Source: Solirubrobacterales bacterium (GTDB lineage: Bacteria > Actinomycetota > Thermoleophilia > Solirubrobacterales > Solirubrobacteraceae). From it: a stretch of 38,199 nucleotides of DNA. Both the position numbers and the translations under genes were made by a program. Shown piece by piece: positions 23,870-32,540 of the stretch. Location: NCBI GenBank assembly GCA_026392255.1, contig JAPLCJ010000031.1:1-38199 (forward strand), in the 5' to 3' direction. The notes under the pieces are model-generated. The model was not told where the DNA came from. It did not search any database and was given only the letters and a program-made list of their open reading frames with translations. Position 1 is the first letter of the stretch; each line of letters starts with the position of its first letter.

Positions 23870-24049
23870 TTAGCTTGTGTAGGGAACGAAGTCGCTCTTG
23901 CGTGCACCGCACACTGGGCAAAACCAGGTGTCAGGAACCGCAGAGAACGGTGTTCCAGCTGGGATTCCCCCATCAGGATCGCCTTCAGCGGGGTCATAAA
24001 TGAACCCGCATGCCTCACACATCCAAAGCTCTGTATCTGTGTCGCTCAT
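23870..24049 (-). CDS. Rubredoxin
   Basis: A 59-residue iron protein. The two cysteine pairs that hold one Fe are plain: [15 protein letters not shown] (Cys11/Cys14) and [13 protein letters not shown] (Cys44/Cys47), with [11 protein letters not shown] between them. Rubredoxins shuttle single electrons, for example to alkane hydroxylases, oxygen/peroxide-reducing proteins or other redox enzymes. No partner is adjacent, so the role is open. Its ATG is at 24049. It faces bioA and diverges from the NUDIX gene. Its reverse start overlaps an ATG (24048) in the NUDIX frame, one reason to place the NUDIX start further downstream. Confidence 0.95.
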   Translation of the reverse strand: MSDTDTELWMCEACGFIYDPAEGDPDGGIPAGTPFSAVPDTWFCPVCGARKSDFVPYTS

Positions 24050-24086
24050 GCCACAGAGGTTAGGGGGTCAAGGTAGTCTGCGGATT

Positions 24087-24722
24087 GTGGAAGAGAGTCA
24101 AATACCGGCCCCGGGTGAGGAACTCAACGACGGGGCGGTAGCCGAGCCTCGCCAAGCCTCAACCGTGATCGTTATGCGGGGCGGTGATACAGGGCTTGAG
24201 GTACTGCTTGTCAAGCGCAACCCCAACGCACGCTTCATGGGAGGAGCATGGGTCTTCCCTGGTGGAGCGGTCGACCGCGATGAGGGAACTGGTGAGGAAG
24301 CACTCCGCAAAGCTGCGGTTCGCGAGGTGGTTGAGGAGGCCGCGGTTGACCTTGGCGACCCAGCAGACCTTGTCCCGTATTCGAGGTGGATCACCCCGCG
24401 CGAAGTGAAGATTCGCTTTGACACGTGGTTCTTCCTTGCTCACCTCCCAGACGGAGCGGAGCCCATGGTTGACGGTGAGGAATGCGTTGACCTGCGTTGG
24501 GAAACACCCGCATCCGCCCTTGCCGCCCAGCAGGCCGGCGAATTGCTGCTTGTCTTCCCCACCATCAAACACCTCGAGCAGATCAGTGCTTTCTCCAACG
24601 CACGCGCCCTGACTGACCACGCGGCTTCCCTGACCGTTGAGCCCGTCGTTCCACGCATCGAGATGATCGGGGAGATCGCCCGGGTTCTTCTACCGGGCGA
24701 GCCCGGCTACGACACCGTCTGA
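24087..24722 (+). CDS. NUDIX hydrolase, NUDT19-like
   Basis: About 211 residues. The Nudix box is GGAVDRDEGTGEEALRKA followed by AVREVVEEAAVD, supplying the metal-binding glutamates; RWITPREVKIRFDTWFFLA further on is typical of the NUDT19/CoA-diphosphatase-like branch. Members hydrolyse CoA esters, nucleotide sugars or similar pyrophosphates, and a CoA-ester substrate would fit the region. The frame is open from 24000, across the rubredoxin start. GTG 24087, just before the domain, is the likeliest start; ATG 24048 is an alternative. The MobA-like gene begins three bases after the stop. Confidence 0.8.
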   Translation: MEESQIPAPGEELNDGAVAEPRQASTVIVMRGGDTGLEVLLVKRNPNARFMGGAWVFPGGAVDRDEGTGEEALRKAAVREVVEEAAVDLGDPADLVPYSRWITPREVKIRFDTWFFLAHLPDGAEPMVDGEECVDLRWETPASALAAQQAGELLLVFPTIKHLEQISAFSNARALTDHAASLTVEPVVPRIEMIGEIARVLLPGEPGYDTV

Positions 24723-24725
24723 TCC

Positions 24726-25571
24726 ATGTCTGACTCCACCACCCCACAGGCTCGTGCCCTGTCAGTCGCTGGGGCTGTCATCGCTGGCGGTATGGGCTCA
24801 CGGATGGGTGACGGCCCGCCCAAAGCTGAACGGCTGCTTGGCGGTTCCTCACTTGGTTCCCGTGCGGCAGGCACACTGGAGCGAGCCCTTGGTGGCGCTC
24901 CCATCCTCTACTCGATGGGCGTCCGGATGAACAAGCCCCGCGATGTCCCTTCTGCCGCGACTGCCCTAGCCGATACTGACAACGACATGGGTCCACTCAG
25001 TGGTCTGGCTGCGTGCCTCGCATCCGCAAAAGACCGCGTCGACCTGCTGCTGATGATCCCCTGCGATATGCCGCTCCTCCACCCTGCGCTTCTGCGTGCG
25101 CTGGTCGACCGAGCAACCGTTGACAGCGTGCTGACCATCAACGAGCCCTCTGATGAGCGCCTAAGTCCATTCCCAAGTGTCTGGCCCACATCACTGTCTG
25201 ACCGTGTCAGCGAGATGTACGCAGCTGGGGAACGCTCACCACGGGGAGCACTAGCTGGGCTTGCCCACAGCGTTGTCAGCCGACATGACCTTCTCTCTGA
25301 CCCTGAGGTGGAATTGGTTGACCCCAAGCTTGAGGGCCTTGAAGACATTGATAGCTCCGATGCCCTTGGCGCCTTCCGGGACCGGGCACCCAAGGTTCGT
25401 GTGATGACGGGCGAACGGCTCACAGTCCACACCGCGTGGTCATTAGGGGATCTTGCTGAAGGTCTTGGGATCACGAAGCCGAAGGACACGGTCTGGGTGA
25501 TCAACGGCAGGCCGGCCACATTCCAGCCTGCTCTCCCCCTCTTTGAACGCGATTCAATCTCCGTTCTCTAA
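24726..25571 (+). CDS. MobA-like nucleotidyltransferase fused to a ubiquitin-like (MoaD/ThiS-type) domain
   Basis: A 281-residue protein of two parts. Residues about 12-215 are a MobA-type NTP transferase: AGGMGSRMG (20-28), PPKAE (Lys33), MGPLSGLAACL and IPCDMPLL (Asp114, metal). MobA adds GMP to molybdopterin to make the guanine dinucleotide cofactor. Residues about 221-281 look like a beta-grasp domain (KVRVMTGERLTVHT, SLGDLAEGLGI, VWVINGRPATF, LFERDSISVL), resembling MoaD/ThiS or Mut7-C ubiquitin domains but lacking a terminal GG. Normal MobA stops near 200 residues. A bis-MGD oxidoreductase at 28275-30488 would need this cofactor. The fusion call is by eye. Confidence 0.75.
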   Translation: MSDSTTPQARALSVAGAVIAGGMGSRMGDGPPKAERLLGGSSLGSRAAGTLERALGGAPILYSMGVRMNKPRDVPSAATALADTDNDMGPLSGLAACLASAKDRVDLLLMIPCDMPLLHPALLRALVDRATVDSVLTINEPSDERLSPFPSVWPTSLSDRVSEMYAAGERSPRGALAGLAHSVVSRHDLLSDPEVELVDPKLEGLEDIDSSDALGAFRDRAPKVRVMTGERLTVHTAWSLGDLAEGLGITKPKDTVWVINGRPATFQPALPLFERDSISVL

Positions 25572-25595
25572 CTGCTGTCACTAAGGTCCCACGCC

Positions 25596-26447
25596 ATGGG
25601 TGAACGACTTGACCTCCGCGGCCGGACAGTCCTAATCACGGGCGCCGCCCGTGGCATTGGCGCAGGCCTTGCCCATGAGGTTGCCCGCCGGGGCGCAAGG
25701 CTCTCGCTCGTGGGCATTGAACCTGAGCTGATGGAGGCCGTGGCGGACGAGATCCGCGCCACGAACGGGGTCGATGTGATCGTTTGCGAGGCCGACGTTC
25801 GTGACCGAGTGGCACTTGCCGCCGCAGTTGAGCGGACAGTCGCCGAGCTTGGTGGCATTGACGTGGTTGTGGCCAACGCGGGAGTGGAGACTGCTGGCTC
25901 ACTGCAGAATATGCCAGCAGCAGAGTTTGACCGTGTTATTGATGTCAACCTGATCGGCGTTTTCAACACTCTCCAAGCCACTATTGGACATGTCATTGAG
26001 CGCAAGGGCCACTTGCTTCCGATTGCCTCGGCGGCCGCTATTAGCCATACGCCCTCGACGGGCGCATATTGCGCGTCCAAGGCCGCGGTTGAAGCGCTTG
26101 CCAATGTCCTTCGCCAGGAGCTTGCTGGGACTGGGGCAACGGTTGGCTGCGGTTACTTCACGTTCTTAGATACAGACATGGTCACCGATGCTTTCCACCG
26201 ACCGCTCACAACCGCTTTACGTGCCGAGATGCCTAAAGCGCTGGCCACCGTCTATCCGCTAGAGCCCGCAATTCAGCGCCTTGCGGACGGGATTGAGAAG
26301 CGCGGGCGCGTTGTGGCCTATCCGGACTGGGTGCGCGGTATGGCGAGGCTTCGTGGCTTCCTTCAGCCACTAACTGAGCGGTTGATTGGCCGCAAAGCAG
26401 CGGACAAGATTCGTCAGGCCGAGGCCGACGAACGCGCTAGTTCCTAA
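25596..26447 (+). CDS. Short-chain dehydrogenase/reductase
   Basis: A 283-residue SDR with TGAARGIG (15-22), NAG (94-96), Ser145, Tyr158 and Lys162 (YCASKAAVEAL). After the core it has an extension of about 60 residues (DWVRGMARLRGFLQPLTERLIGRKAADKI), basic and amphipathic, as in SDRs that associate with membranes or act on lipids. The position after the second strand (VGIEPEL) has no clear Asp/Arg, so the cofactor is uncertain. It starts 24 bases after the MobA fusion and converges on the ZIP gene with a five-base gap. Substrate unknown. Confidence 0.85.
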   Translation: MGERLDLRGRTVLITGAARGIGAGLAHEVARRGARLSLVGIEPELMEAVADEIRATNGVDVIVCEADVRDRVALAAAVERTVAELGGIDVVVANAGVETAGSLQNMPAAEFDRVIDVNLIGVFNTLQATIGHVIERKGHLLPIASAAAISHTPSTGAYCASKAAVEALANVLRQELAGTGATVGCGYFTFLDTDMVTDAFHRPLTTALRAEMPKALATVYPLEPAIQRLADGIEKRGRVVAYPDWVRGMARLRGFLQPLTERLIGRKAADKIRQAEADERASS

Positions 26448-26452
26448 AAGCC

Positions 26453-27319
26453 TCAGGCGCTGCCGTAGACAACAACAAGGTCGGTGAGAACACCGGCCAT
26501 GAACCCAACGGCCAGCATCAACAGCCCGAGCTCACGGTGACCAAGTCGGCGCATGGCATGCCAGATCTCGCCGATCACATAGAGGATTGCGCCGCCAGCA
26601 AGGGCGTAACAGGCAACTTCAAGCCCTTCGAGCTGGACGTGCCAGCCGATGATTGCGCCCACAAGCGTCGGAGTCCCGGCGATCAAGCCTGCGAGGCCAA
26701 GCCAGCGCCAGGTTGGGCGCACGTTGCCGAGCGGGCCAACAATTCCAAATCCTTCAGTGGCGTTGTGGAGTGCGAAGCCAACAACGAGAACCGTTGCCAG
26801 CGAGATAGCACCGCTGCGGGCTGAAACGCCGATCGCGAGGCCCTCGCCAAGGTTGTGAATGCCAATCGCGGTGGCAATCATCAACCCGGTGCGGAGGGTC
26901 TTCTTGCGGGCAAGCTCTGCCTCATCAACATATACGGCCGTCTCGGTCGGGCTGAGGACTGCTGCAGCCTCTCCACCAGCCATCGGTGCACTTGGTGGCT
27001 TGGCGTTAGACCTCATCCGGGAGTCAAGCCAGCCGAGGCCAGCGCTGCCGATCAGGAATCCGCCACCGAGCAGGAAGGTGTAGAGAACTGCCTTCCCTAC
27101 GTCGCCGTTGTCATCACGGACGGCCTCAAGTGAACCTTCTACAAGTCCGAAACTTTCCGCCATCACATCAATGAAGAGGAAGGCGAGCACGCCAACCGAG
27201 AACATCGCCAGTGAGAGACGGACGCGGTTGCTAATCCCTTCAACACGCCCAAGGGGAAGTCCGATGAAGATTGTGAGGCCGGCGATGGCACCAAGGCCGG
27301 CTGTCTGAAGGAGGGTCAT
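26453..27319 (-). CDS. ZIP-family metal transporter
   Basis: A 288-residue membrane protein with about eight hydrophobic segments. The ZIP metal-site motifs are on two helices: GIHNLGEGLAIG (His155, Asn156, Glu159) and ALHNATEGFGI (His185, Asn186, Glu189), with GEIWH later. These bind divalent metals such as Zn or Fe during transport. The loop before the HN helix (SNAKPPSAPMAGGEAAAV) is variable, as usual for the family. The start is ATG 27319; a TTG three codons upstream is possible. No metal-regulator site was recognised in the 167-base gap before it, which holds nothing else I can identify. Confidence 0.88.
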   Translation of the reverse strand: MTLLQTAGLGAIAGLTIFIGLPLGRVEGISNRVRLSLAMFSVGVLAFLFIDVMAESFGLVEGSLEAVRDDNGDVGKAVLYTFLLGGGFLIGSAGLGWLDSRMRSNAKPPSAPMAGGEAAAVLSPTETAVYVDEAELARKKTLRTGLMIATAIGIHNLGEGLAIGVSARSGAISLATVLVVGFALHNATEGFGIVGPLGNVRPTWRWLGLAGLIAGTPTLVGAIIGWHVQLEGLEVACYALAGGAILYVIGEIWHAMRRLGHRELGLLMLAVGFMAGVLTDLVVVYGSA

Positions 27320-27486
27320 TGAGGTCAAGTCCTTTTCAAATTGGGCGGGTCGTTGACGCCCTCGAGCGCCAGTTTTGCCACAGTAGCACTTGGCTCAGGC
27401 CAATGTCCTAGTGAATCGGTAGGAGATGAAACTGTCATCAAAAGAACCTACGGAAGTTCCCACTGCCCGGATCAAAAACCGGACGC

Positions 27487-28242
27487 CTAGACAGGCAGGC
27501 CGAAGGTGTCGTGCAGCCATTTGGGAACATCGGGTAGCCAGCTCTGAATCCACTGGCTGAAGACGAATAGCTGCCCGGTCAGAATCGTCACGCCCACGAT
27601 GATCAGGAATACGCCCCCGCTGACAACAATCACGCCGTAGTGGCGCTTGACGACTGCGAAAGCGCTCGACATCTTTCCGAACGCCAGGGCGGTGAGCAGG
27701 AATGGGACTCCAAGACCAAGCGAGTAAAACGCGAGCAACAGCCCACCCCGTGCCGTGGAATCGGACTGGGCTGCCAGCGTGAGAATTGCGCCCAGCGTTG
27801 GGCCAATGCACGGAGTCCAGGCGATCGCGAATGCAAAGCCGACAATCACTGGGCCACCCTTGCCAGCTCGCTCGGCCAGTCCCCCTGGGTGCCACTCCCT
27901 TGCCAACTGCGGAACGAACGGGCTGAGTGCGAACAGCAAGCCCATCATGATCACGAGGATGCCCGAGACAATCTGCAGTGTCCGCTGGTTGCTGGTCAGC
28001 CAGCCACTGGCAGCAGTAGCCCCAAGGCCCAAGAGGATGTACACGGTGGAGAACGACCCGATGAAGATCAGGCTTGGAACGACAACGCGGCGGGTACTGG
28101 CCTTGTCTAGGTCAGCGGGTGTGACTCCGGCAACAACACTGAGGTAGCCAGGTACCACCGGCAGAACACATGGCGAGAAGAAGCTAAAGAGGCCAGCGAA
28201 GAAGGCGATCGGCAGGCCGACGGCTGTCGTGGTTGCAATCAC
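27487..28242 (-). CDS. ccdA: CcdA/DsbD-like transmembrane thiol-electron carrier
   Basis: A 251-residue protein with six hydrophobic segments. The two redox cysteines lie in FFSPCVLPVVPGYL (Cys25) and AWTPCIGPTLGA (Cys145), the defining pair of CcdA. The protein carries electrons from cytoplasmic thioredoxin to the outside, for cytochrome c maturation or other disulfide reduction. No cytochrome c or thioredoxin-like partner (ResA/CcsX) is in the window. The start is GTG at 28242. It lies 32 bases after the molybdopterin enzyme on the same strand, so the two may share a transcript. Confidence 0.9.
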   Translation of the reverse strand: MIATTTAVGLPIAFFAGLFSFFSPCVLPVVPGYLSVVAGVTPADLDKASTRRVVVPSLIFIGSFSTVYILLGLGATAASGWLTSNQRTLQIVSGILVIMMGLLFALSPFVPQLAREWHPGGLAERAGKGGPVIVGFAFAIAWTPCIGPTLGAILTLAAQSDSTARGGLLLAFYSLGLGVPFLLTALAFGKMSSAFAVVKRHYGVIVVSGGVFLIIVGVTILTGQLFVFSQWIQSWLPDVPKWLHDTFGLPV

Positions 28243-28274
28243 AGACCGAGGTTACCCCGCGAAGGGCAAAGGAC

Positions 28275-30488
28275 TCAGTCCCGCTGAGGGGCTGCGGTGA
28301 TGGACTCGGACACCGATGCTGCTGCTGGCGCTGCGCCTGCGACCAGTTCAACACTGACGGCAATTCCGTTCAGAAACGCCATTCCCGCAAGTGGCTCAAG
28401 GTCTTCTGCGCCCGATGGGGCCAGAACATTGACATTCACGCCACCAAGGCCGTTGGCGGTCTGCCAGCCACCCTTGTGGCCCCAACCGTGGGCTAGGGCA
28501 ACTGTTCCCTCGACAAGGTCCTCAGTCAGCGTCACCGGTACCTCAACCTCGCCACTCTTGGACGCAAGCTTTACCCGGGCGCCTTCCAAAACGCCAAACC
28601 GTGCTGCGTCAAGCGGATTCATGTGGAGGGGCTGACTGCGTCCCCCGCGGGTGAGGATCTCGGAGTTATGCATCCACGAGTTGTGGGACCTCAGCTCCCG
28701 CAGGCCAATCAGCTGCAACGGCCGTTCATCGCTCGCCTCAAACGCTGCGGTCTTAAGTCGCTCAAGCTCACCGGCAATCTCAGGTGGCCCGAGGTGGACT
28801 TTGCCGTCCTTGTGGCGCAGCTTGGTTTCAAGCTCACCGGTGGCCACATGCTCAGCCAGGACAATCCCGTGTGGTTGAGCGGCAATCTTCTTCAAGTTCA
28901 GGCCCTTGCGGCGCAGGCCGAACAGGTCACCGTCACGGCTGGTGCGGACCAGAATGTCAGCCAGTCGCTGGGGGCTGATCTTGATTCCCAGCTTGCCAAG
29001 CCAGCGGATTGGGGGCACGCTTGAGGGTGTTACGCCTAGTGCCTTGGCGAGGTCTTCGATGATCTCCCACTCCTCGCGTGCCTCACCGGCTGGCTCAACG
29101 ACCTTGTGGGTGTAGTTGACAAATGGCTTCGAGTGAAACCCAAGGAACGCAATCGGCAAATCGTCTCGCTCTAGGAAAGTTGTTGCGGGCAGAACAAAGT
29201 CTGCGTGCTTGTTGGTCTCGTTCACATAGAAGTCCAGTGAGACCATCAGGTCGAGCGTGTCGAGTGCGCGCTCAAGCGAGTTGCCGTCGGGCACTGAGAG
29301 CACTGGGTTGCCCGCACTGACAAACATTGCGCGGAGCTGCCGTTTGCCCGGTGTCTCCATTTCCTGCGCGAGGAGCGTGGCTGGCAGGTTGCCTAGAACA
29401 TCTGGGAAGTTGCCAATCCGCGACCTCGTGGAACCGTAGGTGGCAAGGCCGAACCGGTCAGCTACCTCGTCAAGCGCAACCGGTGGGCGTCCGAAGACTG
29501 CGCCGCCGGGGCTGTCGAGGTTGCCGGTGACAACGTTGAGTGCGTCCAGCAGGAATGACACAAGGGTTCCTCTGCGGCCAAGGCATGATCCTGTTCGGCC
29601 GTAGACGGCGGCTGACTCGGCACTGGCAAGCTCGCGTGCCATCTGACGCAATGTGTCTGGATTAATACCCGTGCGGTCCTGCGTGGCCTCAGGTGGGTAG
29701 CCGGCCGCAGCGTCACGGAGTAGCTCCACGCCCTGTGATTGGGCTTGGATCGCGTCGGCGTCTTCTAGCCCTTCGGCGAAGATCACGTTGAGCATTGACA
29801 GCAGCATCCACGCGTCACCGTCGGGGTTGATGGCAACGTGTTCGAATGCCTTGGCGGTCTCGCTGCGGCGAGGGTCTACGACAACAACCTTTCCGCCCCG
29901 CTTGGTGATGTCCATCAGCTGGTCGCGGATGCGGTGGGCTGTCAGCACGCTGCCGTGGCTGACGAGCGGGTTTGCCCCAACGATCAGGAGGTGCTTGGTT
30001 CTGCGCAGGTCGGGGATCGGAACTACCAGCGGTGAGCCGTAGAGCAATGCGCTGGCGGCAAAGCGGTTATTGACGTCCTGGGAGCCAGCTGAGTAGTAGT
30101 GCGGCGAGCCAATCGCATCAAGGAAGCCCTTCACCCACATGGTGTGTGAGTACGAGAAAGCCCCGGGGTTGCCCATGTACCAGCCGATTGACTCTGGCCC
30201 GTTGGCGTCGCGCACTGCGCGCAGGCGCGTGCCGATCTCGTCTAGAGCTTCCTCCCAAGTCACACGCTCAAACTCGCCGTCGGCGTTCTTGCGGAGCGGG
30301 TGAAGAACGCGATCGGTGTCGTTCTGCAAATCGGTCATCGCAATACCCTTGGGGCACGCGTAACCGAGCGAGAGCGGATGGTCCTTGTCAGGGCGAAGCT
30401 TGGTTACCTGCCCGTCCTCAACCGTCGCGACCAATCCACAGAGGGACTCGCAGATACGGCAGAAAGTGACCTTCTCCTCGACCACCAT
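28275..30488 (-). CDS. Molybdopterin oxidoreductase, formate dehydrogenase-like
   Basis: A bis-MGD (DMSO-reductase family) catalytic subunit of about 737 residues. An N-terminal [4Fe-4S] site is clear (Cys10, Cys13, Cys17, Cys45), then TWEEALDEI, GANPLVSHGS, VVVDPRRSETA, VSAGNPVLS, FVLPATTFLERDD and the C-terminal cofactor domain SHNSWMHNSE. At the Mo-ligand region the text is SQDVNNRFAASALLYGSP, with no Cys or selenocysteine, so formate dehydrogenase activity is not assured. No Tat signal is seen, suggesting a cytoplasmic enzyme. The frame extends to 30638, but the ATG at 30488 sits seven bases after the preceding stop. There are no beta or gamma subunits nearby. Confidence 0.87.
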   Translation of the reverse strand: MVVEEKVTFCRICESLCGLVATVEDGQVTKLRPDKDHPLSLGYACPKGIAMTDLQNDTDRVLHPLRKNADGEFERVTWEEALDEIGTRLRAVRDANGPESIGWYMGNPGAFSYSHTMWVKGFLDAIGSPHYYSAGSQDVNNRFAASALLYGSPLVVPIPDLRRTKHLLIVGANPLVSHGSVLTAHRIRDQLMDITKRGGKVVVVDPRRSETAKAFEHVAINPDGDAWMLLSMLNVIFAEGLEDADAIQAQSQGVELLRDAAAGYPPEATQDRTGINPDTLRQMARELASAESAAVYGRTGSCLGRRGTLVSFLLDALNVVTGNLDSPGGAVFGRPPVALDEVADRFGLATYGSTRSRIGNFPDVLGNLPATLLAQEMETPGKRQLRAMFVSAGNPVLSVPDGNSLERALDTLDLMVSLDFYVNETNKHADFVLPATTFLERDDLPIAFLGFHSKPFVNYTHKVVEPAGEAREEWEIIEDLAKALGVTPSSVPPIRWLGKLGIKISPQRLADILVRTSRDGDLFGLRRKGLNLKKIAAQPHGIVLAEHVATGELETKLRHKDGKVHLGPPEIAGELERLKTAAFEASDERPLQLIGLRELRSHNSWMHNSEILTRGGRSQPLHMNPLDAARFGVLEGARVKLASKSGEVEVPVTLTEDLVEGTVALAHGWGHKGGWQTANGLGGVNVNVLAPSGAEDLEPLAGMAFLNGIAVSVELVAGAAPAAASVSESITAAPQRD

Positions 30489-30495
30489 TGCGAGG

Positions 30496-31269
30496 CTACA
30501 CCACCCACTCTGGAATGTCAGGTCTTTCAACATCCGCGGGCAGGCGTTCTTCCTCGTCCAGCTTGTCCAAGTGTGCGGCGAGCGTGACGGTCGCAGCTGG
30601 CAGGAGCATCTCGGGTACGTCATCCCAAACTGTTTCAAGCATTGCGGTGATGGAGGTCTGGCCTGAGGCGATCGCGTCGATCAGCCGCCGTTCCCGGTCG
30701 AGCCTGTGGTCAATCTGCTCCTGCAGCCGCTCTGCGGGTGGGTGAACTAGCGGGCCGTGCCCAGGTGCGAGTACCCGTGGCGTTCGGTCGATCAGCCCCT
30801 GCAGGCCCGCCAGGTAGCCGGCCATCGAGCCCGGCCCGGGCGCTACAAAGACGCTGCTGTCAGCAAAGATCGCATCGCCGGTGAAGACGATGTCCCCAAA
30901 CGCGAAGGCGAGATGGTCGGCTGAATGGCCGGGTAGAGCAATGACTTCCATCTCGCCTGCGTGATCACCCGCAGCGGCGCCAGAGAGTCCGGAGACAATC
31001 GGGACCAGGCCGGAAAGCTCTAGAAGCAGTGGCACAGCGTCGGCGTGGTCGCCGTGTCCGTGGGTCAGCGCGATGCCTGCCAATGCGCCGCGTTCACGAA
31101 CGGCCTCAAACACAGCGGCGACGTGGTCTGGCAGCTCGGGTCCTGGGTCAACTACCCAAACATCCCCTGTTCCAACTACCCAAGTGTTGGTTCCATCCAG
31201 TGTGAGCCAACCGGGATTGTCGGCCTGAACGCCAATTGCATCGGCAGTTCCGTGGATGTCCAACCTCAC
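30496..31269 (-). CDS. Metallo-beta-lactamase-fold hydrolase, LACTB2-like
   Basis: A 257-residue protein. The zinc motif is THGHGDHAD (His70, His72, Asp74, His75), followed by PGHSADHLAF, VFTGDAIF and APGHGP. The N-terminal NPGWLTLDGTNTWVVG and the long helical C-terminus after the last His match the LACTB2-like branch, whose studied members include RNases and thioesterase-like enzymes. The start is GTG with GGAG just before it. It ends seven bases upstream of the molybdopterin enzyme, so the two are co-transcribed, a pairing without an obvious explanation. Confidence 0.83.
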   Translation of the reverse strand: MRLDIHGTADAIGVQADNPGWLTLDGTNTWVVGTGDVWVVDPGPELPDHVAAVFEAVRERGALAGIALTHGHGDHADAVPLLLELSGLVPIVSGLSGAAAGDHAGEMEVIALPGHSADHLAFAFGDIVFTGDAIFADSSVFVAPGPGSMAGYLAGLQGLIDRTPRVLAPGHGPLVHPPAERLQEQIDHRLDRERRLIDAIASGQTSITAMLETVWDDVPEMLLPAATVTLAAHLDKLDEEERLPADVERPDIPEWVV

Positions 31270-31458
31270 GCACTCCAGACTACTAAGCCCGGTCCGGCTC
31301 GCACCCGTACAACCTGTGAGGCGTTATCTGGCCTTTAACTGCGACCAATACTTTAGTCCTGTCGGTGTGTTCAACAGGGAGGAGATTGTCAGCTTCAGCA
31401 CTGCCGCTCCGACTGTAGTTCCTGAGAGTGAGACCGCTCACTTAACCGCCCCTCAACC

Positions 31459-31487
31459 TTGACTTCCGCCAATCACTTACTTAGAAT
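31459..31487 (+). promoter_or_regulatory. Strong sigma-70-type promoter abutting the sigma factor start
   Basis: TTGACT (31459-31464), a 17-base spacer, then TAGAAT (31482-31487), each one base from consensus. The -10 ends ten bases before the ATG at 31498, so transcripts from it would have a leader of zero to a few bases. The GAGGAAA at 31488-31494 would then not be in the mRNA. Confidence 0.7.
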
Positions 31488-31497
31488 GAGGAAACCG

Positions 31498-32505
31498 ATG
31501 TCAGCTGATAAGAAGCCAAACAAGAAACCACGCAGCCACACTTCGACCGGCACGCCCGCCCGCGCCGAGAAGTTGACTGCCCGTCGCCCAGCAGCCCGAC
31601 GCCCCTCAGGCTCCGACACCACACGCGCCCAGCTGCGTGTATCCCGTCATCAGGAAAAGAAAAAGTCCTCGGTCTCAACAGACCCAGCTGCTGATGCGCT
31701 CGGGCAACTTCTTCAGCTCAGCCGCGCCTACCCACTCCTCACTAAGGAGCAGGAAGTTGAGCTCTCAATGGGCATCGAGCGCGGTGACCTGGCAGCCAAG
31801 GAGCGGATGATCAACTCAAACCTCCGCCTTGTTGTCTCTGTTGCCCGCCGCTACCAGGGCCATGGCCTTGACATGACTGACCTTGTCCAGGAAGGCATGC
31901 TCGGCCTGATCCGCGCTGTCGAGAAGTTCGACTACCGCAAGGGATTCAAGTTCTCCACATACGGCACCCTGTGGATCCGCCAGGCAATCCAGCGTGGCCT
32001 TGAGAACTCGGCTCGAACGATCCGCCTACCCGTACATGTCAACCAGCGGATGCGGGCAATCGCCCGTGCAGAGCGTGAGATGGCAGCCCTCCTGGGTCGC
32101 GATCCAACCGATGCTGAGCTGGCTGAGACCACGGACCTGCCAATCGAGGAGATCCTCGAGGCCCGCAAGGCAGCGATGGGCGTCACAAGCCTTGACATTG
32201 GAATTGGCGAAGACGGAGACACCACACTTGGTGACCTCCTCCCTTCAGATGAGCCAATGCCTTCCGATCTGGCTGAGATCAACGACCGCAAACTGCTTGT
32301 GCGCGATGCCGTGTCCGCGCTGCCAGCCAGTGAGCGAACCGTTCTTGAGCTTAGGTTCGGCCTGACCGGCGAGGATCCAACAACCCTCGCTCAGACAGGC
32401 CGCGAACTTGGGGTTACCCCGGAGCGCGCCCGGCAGCTTGAAGAGCAGGGCCTGCGCCGTTTGGCAGAGAGCGGCACCGTTCGCTCGCTGCGCGAAGAAG
32501 CCTAA
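31498..32505 (+). CDS. RNA polymerase sigma-70 family factor (primary or primary-like)
   Basis: A 335-residue sigma factor that directs RNA polymerase to -35/-10 promoters. The N-terminal 60 residues are Lys/Arg-rich and disordered, without a full region 1.1. Then come region 1.2 (DALGQLLQLSRAYPLLTKEQE), region 2 with NSNLRLVVSVARRY, DLVQEGMLGLIRAVEKFD and FKFSTYGTLWIRQAIQR, region 3, and region 4 (TVLELRFGL, RELGVTPERARQLEEQGLRRL). It could be the housekeeping factor or a close group 2 homologue. ATG 31498 has GAGGAAA five bases before it; in-frame ATG 31486 and TTG 31459 overlap the promoter and are rejected. Confidence 0.93.
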   Translation: MSADKKPNKKPRSHTSTGTPARAEKLTARRPAARRPSGSDTTRAQLRVSRHQEKKKSSVSTDPAADALGQLLQLSRAYPLLTKEQEVELSMGIERGDLAAKERMINSNLRLVVSVARRYQGHGLDMTDLVQEGMLGLIRAVEKFDYRKGFKFSTYGTLWIRQAIQRGLENSARTIRLPVHVNQRMRAIARAEREMAALLGRDPTDAELAETTDLPIEEILEARKAAMGVTSLDIGIGEDGDTTLGDLLPSDEPMPSDLAEINDRKLLVRDAVSALPASERTVLELRFGLTGEDPTTLAQTGRELGVTPERARQLEEQGLRRLAESGTVRSLREEA

Positions 32506-32540
32506 GCAGACCGGCAGCCTTAGCCGTCTAGGGCACTCGG

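Noticed and set aside
24000-24086. Earlier starts for the NUDIX gene (ATG 24000, ATG 24048)
   Set aside because: These lie within or against the opposite-strand rubredoxin start; the conserved domain begins well downstream.
27395-27895. 166-residue minus-strand frame inside ccdA
   Set aside because: It is another frame of a well-supported membrane protein and resembles nothing.
31256-31462. 68-residue frame upstream of the sigma factor, including GTG near 31367
   Set aside because: No recognisable domain, no conserved-looking start, and it ends inside the sigma-factor promoter; a leader peptide cannot be excluded but is unsupported.
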